Source of the DNA: Euclidia mi
Lineage: Eukaryota > Arthropoda > Insecta > Lepidoptera > Erebidae
Direction of reading: 5' to 3'
Length of the DNA stretch: 64,000 nucleotides
Assembly: GCA_944739405.2 (NCBI GenBank)
Contig: OX123199.2
Coordinates: 8,297,898 to 8,361,897, forward strand
Below are positions 1-10,370 of this stretch, one piece after another (position 1 is the first letter of the stretch; each line of letters begins with the position of its first letter). The translations under genes were made by a program, and so were the position numbers. Below the pieces are notes generated by a model. That model made no database searches. It was not told the origin of the DNA and saw only the letters and a list, made by a program, of their open reading frames with translations.

Positions 1-141
1 CCTTTATAAAGTCTGAAATTTAAGATTAAGCACGATGGCTTTGGTCACTTTGTTCAGAATTTCCTGGAAAAGTGGTTTGGAAAGAAAGTATTAAGAAAAA
101 AGACCTTAAAAAGGCGATACGGAGTTCGCCCGTTCAGCTAG
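1..141 (+). mobile_element. Helitron 3' end, cut by the window edge
   Basis: Ends in CTAG at 138-141 followed by T. A short hairpin (GGCGA 113-117 pairing with TCGCC 126-130) lies just inside, the usual 3' terminus of a Helitron. The last 30 bases closely match the end of the Helitron at 44283-46397. The 5' end lies outside the window, so size and coding capacity are unknown. Confidence 0.65.
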
Positions 142-169
142 TAATATTAATAATATTCTACCACATTCA

Positions 170-366
170 CACAACATCATCTAGTCCCGAAGTAAGTAAA
201 GCTATGGGTACTAGACAATAGATAGATAAACATACATATACACTTTTATATTTTTTTAATACAAACATACAAAGACAAACATCTATGTTCACGCACACAA
301 ATTTTTTACTTGAGCAAAAATCGAAATTGGCCTGGCAGTCGTTTACACTCCCGCCACGCCACTGGG
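170..366 (-). mobile_element. tRNA-headed SINE (family B), degenerate
   Basis: Read on the minus strand it resembles the SINE at 38107-38350: the GGCGGGAGTGTAA head, an internal run about a 'GTGAACATAGATGTTTGTC' stretch, then the 'GTACCCATAG' and 'GGGACTAG' tail. The RNA polymerase III B box has decayed. No target duplication was identified. Confidence 0.55.
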
Positions 367-1569
367 CCTTCAATAGGATTGATAATTTTGGGAAGCCTGC
401 ACTCTTCAGGTAACAGGAGATGAGCTGTTATAAACGGGATGTCCAAGATGAGGCAAGATAACTCGCTGCCGGCCGAGCAGACTGACACTTAAAGGTGTAA
501 TCATACTGAAAGGTTTGGTAACGTATTGAGTGAGTACCATCTACTGTTCTGGAGACAGGTAAAGCTGCAAATATGTACTTCATTCCTATTAGAGATATTC
601 CGACTAGCCGTCATATTTGATATGCTTATTTTATTTTTTGTTTGCAGTATTTGCTGTTTTTACCTAATCACCACAAGAAATTATTTATCGTTTAGCACTG
701 GATATACCTACTTGAGTTTACGGCTATCATTACCAATTAATAAAATCCATATACGACAGTATTACTTTAACATGATTGCGTATTTTCACTTTATGTGGTT
801 TTGCCTTTAATTTTTAAAACACTCTGGTAACATAACAAGAAAATGTCCGATAAACTGAAAACATTTTCCGTCACGTTCGCAGGCGGAGGTTACGTCTTGT
901 GCGACTAAACGAAACGTCACGGAAACCGTATCTGGCTTAGCCGATTGGTCTACCGACTAGTCAGTCTCTATTTTACTGACTAATCGGCGAGTTGGCTAGT
1001 CGATTTAAGTCATAGCCGAAATATCTCTAATTATGTATATTGGTATTACTAAGTTAAAACATGTTACATACGTCTTGAAAAATTATAAAGACATTGGCCA
1101 AATGAACAGCAACGTAGAATGATGGTTAGTATAAATGTTAGAAACCCAGTAGCTATCAATACTCAAGTTGTTATCATTGGACGGAGTATGGCAACCGATG
1201 GCGATCAGCGATGCCATTGTTCCCCGGCCGGTAAGTCGCGACGTTCAGCGGACTGTGCTGATGTCATTGGATCGTTGCCAATAAATACTTTGATATGAAT
1301 TTCCTGACACAATGCGCGAATTTTATAATTACTATGACAAGGTTTGCAAGTCGAATGCTTCATACCAAGTGACCGCCTTGACAACACCGAAGTCTCTTCA
1401 TATAGCAGATGTGTAGGATGTATGTAAGGTCATATTTAACGATCGTTTATAGTTTGTCACATCAATTCATCTAGTTTGTTCAAAACTCTATATTACCTAG
1501 CTAGAAACTATAAGGGCACAACATCACGAACGTCCATAATTTCCACTGATTTCATAGTAGAATTATTTG
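367..1569. other. No gene seen
   Basis: AT-rich sequence with only short chance reading frames (the longest about 94 codons, low complexity, no recognisable motif). Around 940-1015 there is repeated TAGTC/GACTA-type sequence with weak inverted symmetry. Confidence 0.5.
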
Positions 1570-1747
1570 AGTCATCCTAATAGCGTTACCCCAGTTGCAG
1601 GCCGCTTACCTACTAGTCCAATCAGATTGGTCTGAATATTAGCTTTTCCACCGAGCAACTGCCGTCTGCCAACCGCAACCCCAAATATACCAATATTCTA
1701 TAGTTTAGACTAGTGTGTGTTTATTCAGAGATCCTCCCTATAACTTT
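1570..1747 (-). mobile_element. SINE body (family A), 3' part
   Basis: Shares a body with 6187-6385, 33880-34258 and 59725-59925: the 'GGTTTAGACTAG' region, the 'GACGGCAG' segment and the end 'GGATGACTC'. The tRNA-like head present in the 34-kb copy is missing here. Class inferred from that copy. Confidence 0.6.
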
Positions 1748-2055
1748 ATAATTGGCTTTCAGATGTAAAAACGGATGTTAAACACTTCATAATTTAGCTG
1801 TAAGTTCTCCTTCTCTATATATTAAATAAATAAATAAATAACGACTGTCAGGCTATTTTAGTACAAAAATGAATAGAAAATATAAATTATAACTTTCCAA
1901 TTCCATGGCATCCTTACGAGAATGTTGTTTGCATTCTATTCAATCAATTGATTGAGTAACACGATACACATTATGACACCTAGATCGCAATATTATTGTC
2001 TTTCTTACGCAGTAGTTATATACGATAACTTTATCACAGGATACGCTCTTTTTCT

Positions 2056-2648
2056 ATCTCTATCTATCTATCTATAACGTCACGCCTGTCTCCCATTGGG
2101 GTAGGCAGAGACTATGGAACGCCACATGCTCCGGTTCAAACATACCTCTTTCGCTTCATCGACATTCATTAACCTCGTCATGCATGCGCGTCGGTTATAG
2201 GTACTTTTTATTTTGCCCTATATCAGTATATCACCTATTTGGTCGGCGTACGTCCGCCTAGGGCGTCCCCTACCGACATTTCCATTTATTCTCGCACGAT
2301 ACACTCCTTTCGTATTTCTTCTTTCATCCATCCGCTCCAGATGTCCAAACCAACGTAACATTCCTTTTTCAATCTTTGTCACTACATCTTCTTTTAGACC
2401 ACACTTTTCCCGTATCACACTGTTACGCACTTTATCTTTCAAACTTATTCCGTACATACTCCTTAAAGCTCTCATCTCCACAGCATTGATTCTACTTTCA
2501 TGCTTCGTCTGCCATACCCATGATTCGCTACCATACATCAGTGTTGGCGCCAAAACTCCCTGCAGTACAGCAAGACGAGCCTTACTTGGTATAATTTCGC
2601 TACTGATGATGGACCGTAAGGCGCCATTCACACTATTTCCTGCTTTCT
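2056..2648 (-). mobile_element. 5'-truncated RTE-like LINE fragment
   Basis: The minus-strand frame 2218-2631 encodes the C-terminal part of a non-LTR reverse-transcriptase protein (LMYGSESWVWQTKHESRI, AVEMRALRSMYGI, MLRWFGHLERMD, GRGRPRRTYADQIGDIL). The 3' end reaches a TATC-type microsatellite at 2056-2080. The 10-bp CTCTTTTTCT occurs on both sides (2046-2055 and 2649-2658) and fits a target duplication, although it is low in complexity. It is related to, but clearly diverged from, the LINEs at 6631-10060 and 50375-52022. Non-functional: the endonuclease and reverse-transcriptase core are absent. Confidence 0.8.
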
Positions 2649-2771
2649 CTCTTTTTCTGTTTAAATAAATAAATTTTTGAACGAATTTAAGAAAGTACTC
2701 TAACTAATGATACCATATATATTTTTTTCGATAAGTAGACACTCTTCAACCACTTCGTGAACAGACACAAC

Positions 2772-2906
2772 ATGAATGCTAAAGGTATATTGGTCACCCT
2801 CTGTTTGGGTACGCTCTCGCTCCAGACGGTCGTCAAAAGCCCCCCTGTTTCCCGATACAATAATAATTATAAAAGGCTGTGTCCATCAATAATTTGGATA
2901 TGTTGA
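2772..2906 (+). CDS. Candidate small secreted peptide, 44 codons
   Basis: ATG at 2772 opens a 44-codon frame. It starts with MNAKG and a hydrophobic run (ILVTLCLGTLSLQTVV, residues 6-21) like a signal peptide, followed by a short polar stretch with a dibasic KR at about 35-36. A TATATATT box lies some 55 bases upstream (2715-2722). No homologue is recognised. The frame is short enough to arise by chance, and splicing into a longer gene is possible. This is a weak call based only on composition. Confidence 0.22.
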   Translation: MNAKGILVTLCLGTLSLQTVVKSPPVSRYNNNYKRLCPSIIWIC

Positions 2907-4245
2907 AACAGATATATGTATTTGGATAACATCGCCTAATCAAACGGTATTCAATTTGTTAGATAGGTTTATTTTGAATATATGTCGAATCCATTTCTAT
3001 AACTACATAGGACCTAGTAGTACATATACCTTCACGATTCAGATCATCTTCGGACTAGGGGGAAATTAAGAATTTCCTCGTTTACGAGAGCCAGGCCAGA
3101 ATAATCCTCTCAACCGATTGTTGTAAAGTATTCTCGGTAACGCCATTGACGCTACGAGGCAGACATACAAAAATTTATAGCGAAATTCCATAAGCCATGA
3201 AAGAGGCGTTATATTAAAAAATATTGAGTAAATAGACACACTTGTTGGAATACAAAAAGCAAGTATCAGAAAATTAACAGCTTTATCAAACTAAAAATTA
3301 TTCAATAATTTGCTCTGCCCAAGTATCGTAACTCTTTTCTACGTTACTAATTATAACGTAATGTATGCTGTAAAACCAATAGGTAATCCGAAACCTTCAG
3401 TTGTCACGTAAGTTTCTTATCTAATACATGTCCAACACACATTTAATTTAACACGCTATGCACAGGACGGTCTCAGATATCCACGTCCTAAATTAGCAAG
3501 CAGGTATTACTCAAGCTATCGGAAATCGTGAGCATACGCCCAGAAATTTATAAGTTCGTTACAGTTCGCTATACTTTTTGAAATATTTTTAATAAGCGAC
3601 TTTAACTATTCTCTTACGTGGTCAATTTAAGTATATTTAGTTAAGTAAACATATATATCTGCGGCATGAATACGAAATATATACGGATATGCTGGAACAA
3701 CGAATGTCTTCTTTAATCAAGGCCGTTATGGAAAAGGCAAGGCGTAGCAAAGAATATGAATAGAATTAATAAGGCGAGAAGGGGGTACGATGGTATCGCC
3801 AAACAAATCTACTGTATTTTTGGGTATGTATGCGGATTGTAATAGAAAGGTGTTAATTAAGCATTTTGTCCCGATTATTATTTTCCTATTTATTCAGTGA
3901 GTAAGGGTCTCTAGCACACAAGTCAGCCTCCCCTTGACCTTCTTCTTTCACGACCATTCAAAAAAGTAAAATTTTCAAGATTAGAAAAATAGCCATACAG
4001 TTATTTTAAAATGAGAAGAATATTAGAAAATGTAGAGCAATTCGAATAGTCACCGATGCAAGTGCAAGTGTAGCGATGCGTGCCGACATCACGTTATTAC
4101 ACTGCGCCATAAGTTAATCATTCAGTCGAACATAACGAGGTACGTATTACTATTGTCATACAAGCGGTGAGCTATTGATGTTCTGAAGGACTGAACCCTA
4201 CCGGGACATGTCTCCTAGAACATACATACATATTTAAGTACTCAC
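2907..4245. other. No gene seen; probable intron or intergenic DNA
   Basis: AT-rich, no frame with recognisable motifs. If the exon at 4246-4405 is real, this stretch is downstream of its donor site and probably intronic for a minus-strand gene. Confidence 0.4.
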
Positions 4246-4405
4246 CTCCAGAGCGTCTCTTTCAAAATGTCTGAGCTGTAATGTAAGTTCGAGTCTTCTT
4301 TCACGATCTGACCACAGCTCTTCGAGGGCACCTCGGGTACCCCTAAGTCGTTCCAAAGTCGTTTCTACGGCTGCAGTACTTGCAGCATCCGAGTCTCCTG
4401 ATGAT
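4246..4405 (-). CDS. Internal coding exon, spectrin-repeat-like protein (Trio/Kalirin-type RhoGEF suspected)
   Basis: On the minus strand a 160-base exon is bounded by an acceptor (pyrimidine-rich, TTGTCAACAG) just above 4405 and a consensus donor (GAG followed by GTGAGT) just below 4246. The exon completes one codon and then encodes 53 residues. An acidic/serine start leads into a helix-forming segment (AVETTLERLRGTRGALEELW) and then LELTLQLRHFERDALE, with the heptad spacing and conserved W of a spectrin repeat. The combination 'LQLRxFERDALE' suggests the spectrin repeats of Trio/Kalirin guanine-nucleotide exchange factors, which act on Rho-family GTPases in neurons. The fold is well supported and the gene identity is tentative. 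No neighbouring exon of the same protein was found, so flanking introns would be long and transposon-filled. Confidence 0.6.
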
Positions 4406-5598
4406 CTGTTGACAACAACATAACAATACGTTAGATTGATTGACATCATTGAATTCCAGATCAGTTTGAAATTAAGACATACTATCAAAGTTGACTAGGT
4501 GTCAGATTACAGATTTCATATTCACAAAGCCGATTAAAACTAAACATGGCGCTATTTGTTTAAAATTTCTGGTGACCATTCGTGGCAGCCCCTACAATTT
4601 TACAATACAATGCACAATTTTATTCCGGATGAGTATAAATATTTGCATTTATCAGCGGCTGAAAGTTAAATTACCTAAAGATATAATCGTAGGCTTTCTA
4701 AGGTATGTTTGACATGTTGCAGTTCCAAAAAAGAGACAGTTGAAATTTAATTGAATAAATAGCTACAATAACTACAAACACTCAAGGGATTCGTGACAAT
4801 TAACAAGCGTCTATATAGGTATTAGTATAAGATAAGACTTCATTTAATACTAATTCGTTTAGTTAAACGCCAAATGTTGTATTTGAGAATTCTGTATCAT
4901 AGTACGTATCAAGAAAGAAATCTGTTAGTAATTTAAAAAAATAGTATAGGTAAGTTCTTTACCGTTGTATGTACGATAGTCAGTAAAATCACCAAGCTCC
5001 TGACAATAATAGACCATCTCATCAATAAAGTAAAAACCACATGAAACTATTTTTCGCAGCAGTAGCGTATGAAGTATTATTATTAATTGCACATACACAT
5101 ATCATATTTAATTTAAAGCATCAATAGGTAGATGATGGTCCATAAATTGGATTGTTTTGTTCCTCAACATTGCGCTGTAATCCAACACGTGTTGGCCTAC
5201 AATGCAATGTCGGTAGGAAATATTGCCTGACAGTGACATGCCGCGTTATTTCCCTCTGCGGTGTTGTTGAACGGCCCATCGAATCAAACCAATATTTACC
5301 AGTATTCATTTAATACCAGAGATAAAAATGCACGATTATATGATAGGCACATCAAAGGATTTTCGAAATAATATCAACAAGTTCAATTTGTGTGCTACAA
5401 TAGCTCTCTAGAGTTTTAGCCTCATGTCTTGTCGAAGCTTTGTGTGCCTGGAAGGAGTTTGATAAATATATGACAAAAAATTCGAACCATGCGACGCGAA
5501 GTGGTGGCGTCTACAATGTGCACATATTTTATGAAATGCCTACGCAAATATCAACGAAATGCAAAAGCGATCACGGCATAATACAAGCGCGGAAAGAA
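4406..5598. other. No gene seen; possible intron
   Basis: Short low-complexity frames only. It lies upstream of the spectrin-like exon on the minus strand. No transposon ends were recognised. Confidence 0.4.
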
Positions 5599-5613
5599 TT
5601 TATTTGATATGTG

Positions 5614-5792
5614 TTATGTAACAAATAGCACAATCAAATAAGCCAAAGCACTTCTTATAATTTTAGGATTCCAGCCTGCTTGATAGAAAGATGTTTGCGA
5701 CTCTTCATACGTCGTTTCTCTGCTACTAGTGTTTATATCTATAACTTTTTTATAGCCCCGAAGCTTCTTAGGCTTCTTGGAAACCTTTATCA
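5614..5792 (-). CDS. Candidate terminal exon with hydrophobic C-terminus
   Basis: On the minus strand an acceptor-like sequence (TTGTCCTGTACCCGCAG) ends at 5793. The exon then supplies the last two bases of one codon and 58 more codons before TAA at 5614-5616. The residues are basic at first (KVSKKPKKLRGYKK), then polar, and end in a hydrophobic segment (IIRSALAYLIVLFVT). An AATAAA signal sits at 5599-5604, only 9 bases past the stop. No family is recognised. Its phase (previous exon must end after codon base 1) differs from that of the exon at 4246-4405, so the two could not share a donor. It may be another gene's last exon or a chance frame. Confidence 0.25.
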
Positions 5793-6186
5793 CTGCGGGT
5801 ACAGGACAACTCGTTTGAATCAAGTGTTTGTTGGTAGATTGCTCCTTGGTTTAAAAACTGAACTGAGAATTGAACTATATTGAGATCATAGAACGATAAA
5901 TTAGATTTAAAATAAATACTTACTTAGTACCATTTTACACGATTAATTATGAAATATTTGACTTTGGAACCCACCACATACAATTATTGTAACAAAAATA
6001 CTGACTTCAAATTGCATAAAAACAGACATAAAAAACACAACCGAATTGAGAATCTCGTCCATTTTCTGAATACGATTAAAATAAAAGTACGGGTACCTAC
6101 TAACAGGAATATCACCATTAGAAATACTGGATCCCTTTGAAAGAATATTTGTATTGTATTCTGTAATGTATACATCTGTACATATG
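5793..6186. other. No gene seen
   Basis: AT-rich. Overlapping frames on both strands (5943-6218) are of random composition. Confidence 0.4.
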
Positions 6187-6385
6187 TCGTTACAGGGCGT
6201 CAGTATCTTCTTCATCAACTGACACTAGTCTAAACCATGGAATATCGCTATCCCTTCGGGTTGCGGAGGTCAGACAGGCAGTCGTTCTGTGGAAAAGCTA
6301 ATAGTCAGCCAAATCCGGTTAGACTAGTAAGCGGACCCCAGATTGAAACTGGGATAACGCTAAGAGGATGATGATGATTCTGAAA
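6187..6385 (+). mobile_element. SINE body (family A), 3' part
   Basis: Same body as 1570-1747 but in the plus direction: 'CATGGAATATCGCTATCCC', the CAGGCAGTCG segment, 'GTTAGACTAGTAAGCGGACC', ending in GATGATGATGAT. The tRNA-like head is missing. The short trinucleotide tail is typical of LINE-copied SINEs. Confidence 0.65.
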
Positions 6386-6619
6386 TGTATACATCCTAAA
6401 CCGTTTCAATTAGGCACTAAAGTAGTAATTGTTTCAGGTCACTTCATGCCAGTCTAAGTACCCGTTGTTTAGCTTATAAACAAGTAAAACTTATAACTGC
6501 CAATTGGTTAGATTACTAGTACGACATAATATACGATACGACATAGTACGATACAATTGCTAGTAAGACAAATCTAATCCAATTATTATTATACACGTCT
6601 TGCATTATTTATTTACCTC
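6386..6619. other. Pre-insertion flank of the RTE-like LINE
   Basis: AT-rich flank with no gene. 6520-6560 holds imperfect ACGATACG/ACGACATA repeats. The left copy of the LINE's target duplication follows at 6620-6630. Confidence 0.35.
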
Positions 6620-6628
6620 TAAAGAACA

Positions 6629-6780
6629 TTCGGGGAGATGGGCCTCGTTAGCCTTGGTTGGCAACCTGTCTAGGAGAAGGAAAACTCCGAAATTAAACCA
6701 AACGTTCGGGGAGATGGGCCTCGTTAACCTTGGTTGGCAACCTGTCTAGGAGAAGGAAAACTCCGAATTTAAACAAACTT
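6629..6780 (+). repeat. Two 76-bp tandem repeats at the LINE 5' end
   Basis: A unit beginning TTCGGGGAGATGGGCC starts at 6629 and again at 6705 (period 76). A third partial start (TTCAGGGAG) follows at 6780. The two units differ at only a few positions. Tandem 5' repeats in LINEs usually carry the internal promoter, so this is the likely promoter region. That role is inferred from position. Confidence 0.8.
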
Positions 6781-9700
6781 TCAGGGAGCATACCCGAAAA
6801 AAAACCCCGGTCTAAGATGTGAACCGACCCGTGCCGAGGGATTCGTGGCCAGAGGGCAAGCTGGTCGTAAACGGAGGGTGCCTGTGTTGGTGGTCACAGG
6901 GCACAGCTGATATTCCGCCTTACCCCCGTAAAGGGCTCTGCGGGGATGGACCGTCTAGATCCCTAAATCTCGTGGGAACGCTATGGGAACAAAAACTTTT
7001 TCTTCTCCATACGGCGGCGACGCGGTTCGCAACCCGTCATGTCTCGTTTCCCGCGAGGGCGAAAAGCGGCCTACGGAAAGCAGGTTTGCAACATTGAATG
7101 TTGGTGGAGGAATGAACGGCAAATTGGATGAAGTATGTCAGATGATGGAAGATAGAAAGATTGATGTTCTTTGTGTGAATGAAACAAAAAGAAAAGGGTG
7201 TGACACCACCAAGCATGGTGCATATACGGCGTATTGGTCTGGGGTAGATAGTACCACCAGAGCCTGTAAGGGAGTTGGTGTAGTACTGTCTGCGCGAATG
7301 AATGAGTGCGTAAAAGAGTTTGAATGTGTAAATGCTAGGCTACTGTGGATGAGAATGAAAGTAGGACTTACTCGTCTCTTTATTGTGGGGGTGTACGCCC
7401 CGGTCAATATAGTTACGGGTATGTCACAACATGAGCAAGACGAAAGGCAGGAGTTTTGGGAGAGTTTAAGAGAGATTTTGAGGAACTGCAAGGACAATGA
7501 AAGTTTGATCTTGTTAGGGGATTTCAATGGATGGGTGGGAGTAAAGCGAGATGGATTTGAAAGGGTGTTAGGTGCATTTGGTGATGAGAGGGTGAACGAA
7601 AATGGAAAAGCACTGCTTGAGATTTGTCATAAAAGGATACATATGTATACGCGAGAGGCGAAAAATGTTAGAAGAAGTATGATTGATTTTGTGATAGTAG
7701 ATGAACGATTGAGAAAGAATGTGTTGGATACAAGAGCATATCGAGGGATCGGCATCCACACAGACCACTTCTTGGTGTTGAGCCGGATAAGTGGGCTCTT
7801 CAAAGGATGGCGACACCGAGAGCGTAAAGAAAATAGGGTCTTGGAAAGAATAAAAGTAGAAAATCTACAAGAGAAAGATGTGAAAGATGAGTATAAACGA
7901 AGATTGATAGCAAGATTTGAGAGATTCGATGGCATAAGTGATATGGAAGAATTATGGCAGGCCTTTAAAGAAGAGGTAGTATGTGTAGCGTCTGAAGTAT
8001 GTGGTATGATCAAGAGAAGGAAAATACGAAAGGTTAAGAATACATGGTGGGACAAGGATGTACAATCAGCAGTGTCAGAGAAGAAGAAAGCTTGGTCAGA
8101 TTGGTTGGCTGCCAGAGCAAATGAAAGAATGGGAAAAGCAACGAGTGTAGACATAGATGAAGCAAAAAAGGAGTTTGTTAGGTCAAAAAGAATAGTGAAA
8201 GAAATGGTTAAAAGGAAAAAAGAGGAAAAGAAAGATGAGTTTCATAGCAGATTATCTGACGATTTCCAGAGGAACATTAAGTTTTTCTGGAAATCCGTTC
8301 GTGCAGTTCGAGGAAGAAATCAATCTTCAGAACACACATCCATCAGAGCCGAGAATTGAAGTATAGTAAATGGTGAATTGTGCGTGCTGAAGAGATGGAA
8401 AGAGTATTTTGAAAGTTTATTTGAAAGAACGGCGATAGAGACACCGATAGCTGAAGTGAATTGTAATGGTAGCAATGATGAAAGCGTTATTGGCGTGGAT
8501 GAGATCGTGAAGGCACTGGGAAGTATGAAAGTAGGTAAGGCTGCAGGATATGATAGGATTACAGTCGAAATGCTGAAGGCTGCATAGTTGGTCAGTTGCA
8601 GCGGTTATATAACTTGTGTTGGAACACCGTCCGAGTACCTAATGACTGGACCACAGCTGTAGTTGTGCCTCTTTATAAAGGAAAAGGCTCGCAACAAGAC
8701 TGCAAAAACTATAGAGGCATTAGCCTTCTCAGCATTGTTGGCAAATTGTATGCAAAGGTACTTATTGAAAGAGTTATGGAAGTAACCGACAAGAAAATAT
8801 GGGATGTACAAGCGGGATTCCGAAAGGGTATGGGATGCACGGATCAGGTTTTTTCCTTGCGAAGCATAGCCGGAAAATTTTTGGCCAAAGGTCAAAAGGT
8901 CTATTGCGCATTCATGGATTTGGAAAAGGCTTACGATAAAGTGGTGAGGAATGAAATGTGGTCGGTGCTGCCAATGAATGGGGTGGACAGCAGCCTCATT
9001 CGAGCTCTGAAATCCCTTTATGAGGATTCTAGAGCTTGTGTGAGGATAAACGGGGCATACACTGACTGGTTTACCATCGATAAAGGTGTTAGACAGGGAT
9101 GTGTAGCGTCGCCGTGGCTGTTTAACCTCTTCATGGACAGTTGTTTGCAAGATTTAAGACATAGTGACTGCGGATTAAGGATGAATGGGTTACTCGTCAA
9201 ATGCCTCCTTTATGCTGATGATCAGGTTATACTTGCATCTTCAACGGAGGAGTTGCAGGAGATGGTAACAATCATGCATCGTGCGTTAGAAAGGAAAGGA
9301 ATGAAAGTGAATATAAGTAAAACGAATGTTATGGTTTTTGAAAAGGAGGAATGCGTTACGGCTTGTAATGTTTTAATCGATGGACAGCGAGTGGAACAAG
9401 TGAATGAGTTTGTTTACTTAGGTACGTTGTTTACAAGAGATGGTAAGAATGAAGCAGATATTGAAAGGAGAGTTAATGCAGGTAATAGTGTGAATGGAGC
9501 TCTGAAGGCGTTTATGAACAGTCAAAACGTGTCCAAAAAGGCACGTTTGGCTGTACATAGAGGTGTGTTAGTGCCTACCCTTATGTATGGTAGTGAAAGT
9601 TGGGTATGGCAGAAGAGATTTGAAAGTAGAATAAATGCTGTAGAAATGAGAGCACTGAGAAGTATGTGTGGTGTGTCTTTGACCGACAGAGTAAAGAATT

Positions 9701-10060
9701 GTGTGATACGAGAGTGGTGTGGGGTATAAGAAGATGTAGTGACAAGCATTGAGAAAGGCATGTTAAGATGGTTTGGGCACATGGAGAGGATGGATGACGA
9801 TAGACTGACAAAGAAGATATATCAGGCTAGTGTGAATGGGACAGGACAAAGGGGAAGACCTAGGAGAACGTTCTCTGACCAGATTGGAGACATCCTGAAA
9901 AAAGGACAAGTCAGAAGTACCCTTAACAGAAGAGCATGCATGAGAAACTTGATGGGAGTGAGTGAAGCAAGTGAGGTATGTCAGGATCGTTGCAAATGGC
10001 GTTCCGTAGTCTCTGCTTACCCCTCCGGGAAACAGGCGTGAGTCTATGTATGTATGTATG
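6631..10060 (+). mobile_element. Full-length RTE-like non-LTR retrotransposon
   Basis: Element of about 3.43 kb flanked by 11-bp copies TAAAGAACATT (6620-6630) and TAAAGACCATT (10061-10071), identical except for one base, which marks both ends. Order: 76-bp tandem repeats, about 350 bases of leader, one long protein region with endonuclease then reverse transcriptase, stop at 10039-10041, and a TGTA microsatellite directly after (10046-10060). The very short 3' untranslated region and microsatellite end instead of poly(A) fit RTE-type LINEs. Two further copies of related type lie at 2056-2648 and 50375-52022. It cannot move by itself (see the pseudogene entry). Confidence 0.88.
6983..10041 (+). 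pseudogene. Endonuclease-reverse transcriptase of the RTE-like LINE (broken)
   Basis: The first open part (6983-8356) carries an apurinic-type endonuclease: TLNVGG, VLCVNETK (acidic metal ligand), GVYAPVNI, LLGDFNGWVG, MIDFVIVDERLR and GIHTDH. The second part carries the reverse transcriptase: AAGYDRITVEMLKA, NYRGISLLSIVGKLYAKVL, QAGFRKGMGCTDQVFSLR, AFMDLEKAYDKV (motif A aspartate), GVRQGCVASPWLFNLFMD (motif B) and LLYADDQVILA (YADD). It ends with MLRWFGHMERMD and GRPRRTFSDQIGDILK. Three lesions break it: TGA at 8357-8359, an approximately 10-base deletion with frameshift near 8585-8590 (judged against the 51.9-kb copy), and TAA at 9727-9729. Catalytic residues are still present, so the copy died fairly recently. 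The protein would nick target DNA and prime cDNA synthesis on it. Confidence 0.9.
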
Positions 10061-10370
10061 TAAAGACCATTATTTCCGAATTTCCAAATATCTAAAACCT
10101 AAAACATGGCAACATAAATTTTAATGAGAACACACAATATAACAAAACGGCACTGATGAGACAGTTAAAATGCTTTAAAGTAGCCGTACCTGTAGAAGCA
10201 TATCAAGATGCCAATTTGATAAGAGCGTTAATGGCGAGCACACAAAAGTCACAAATGCGTTAATTGATAAACTTTACTAAGCACCGTGTTGATTTGGCGT
10301 AAACTTGCTAATGTTCAGTGATTTCGGCTACCTATTCCTAACCAAAGATATCGTTCTCCGTTCGATAATA

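Noticed and set aside
7138..8154. Minus-strand frames within the LINE
   Set aside because: Antisense shadows of the endonuclease-reverse transcriptase region.
8605..9811. Minus-strand frames across the LINE reverse transcriptase
   Set aside because: Antisense shadows; the plus strand has the catalytic motifs.
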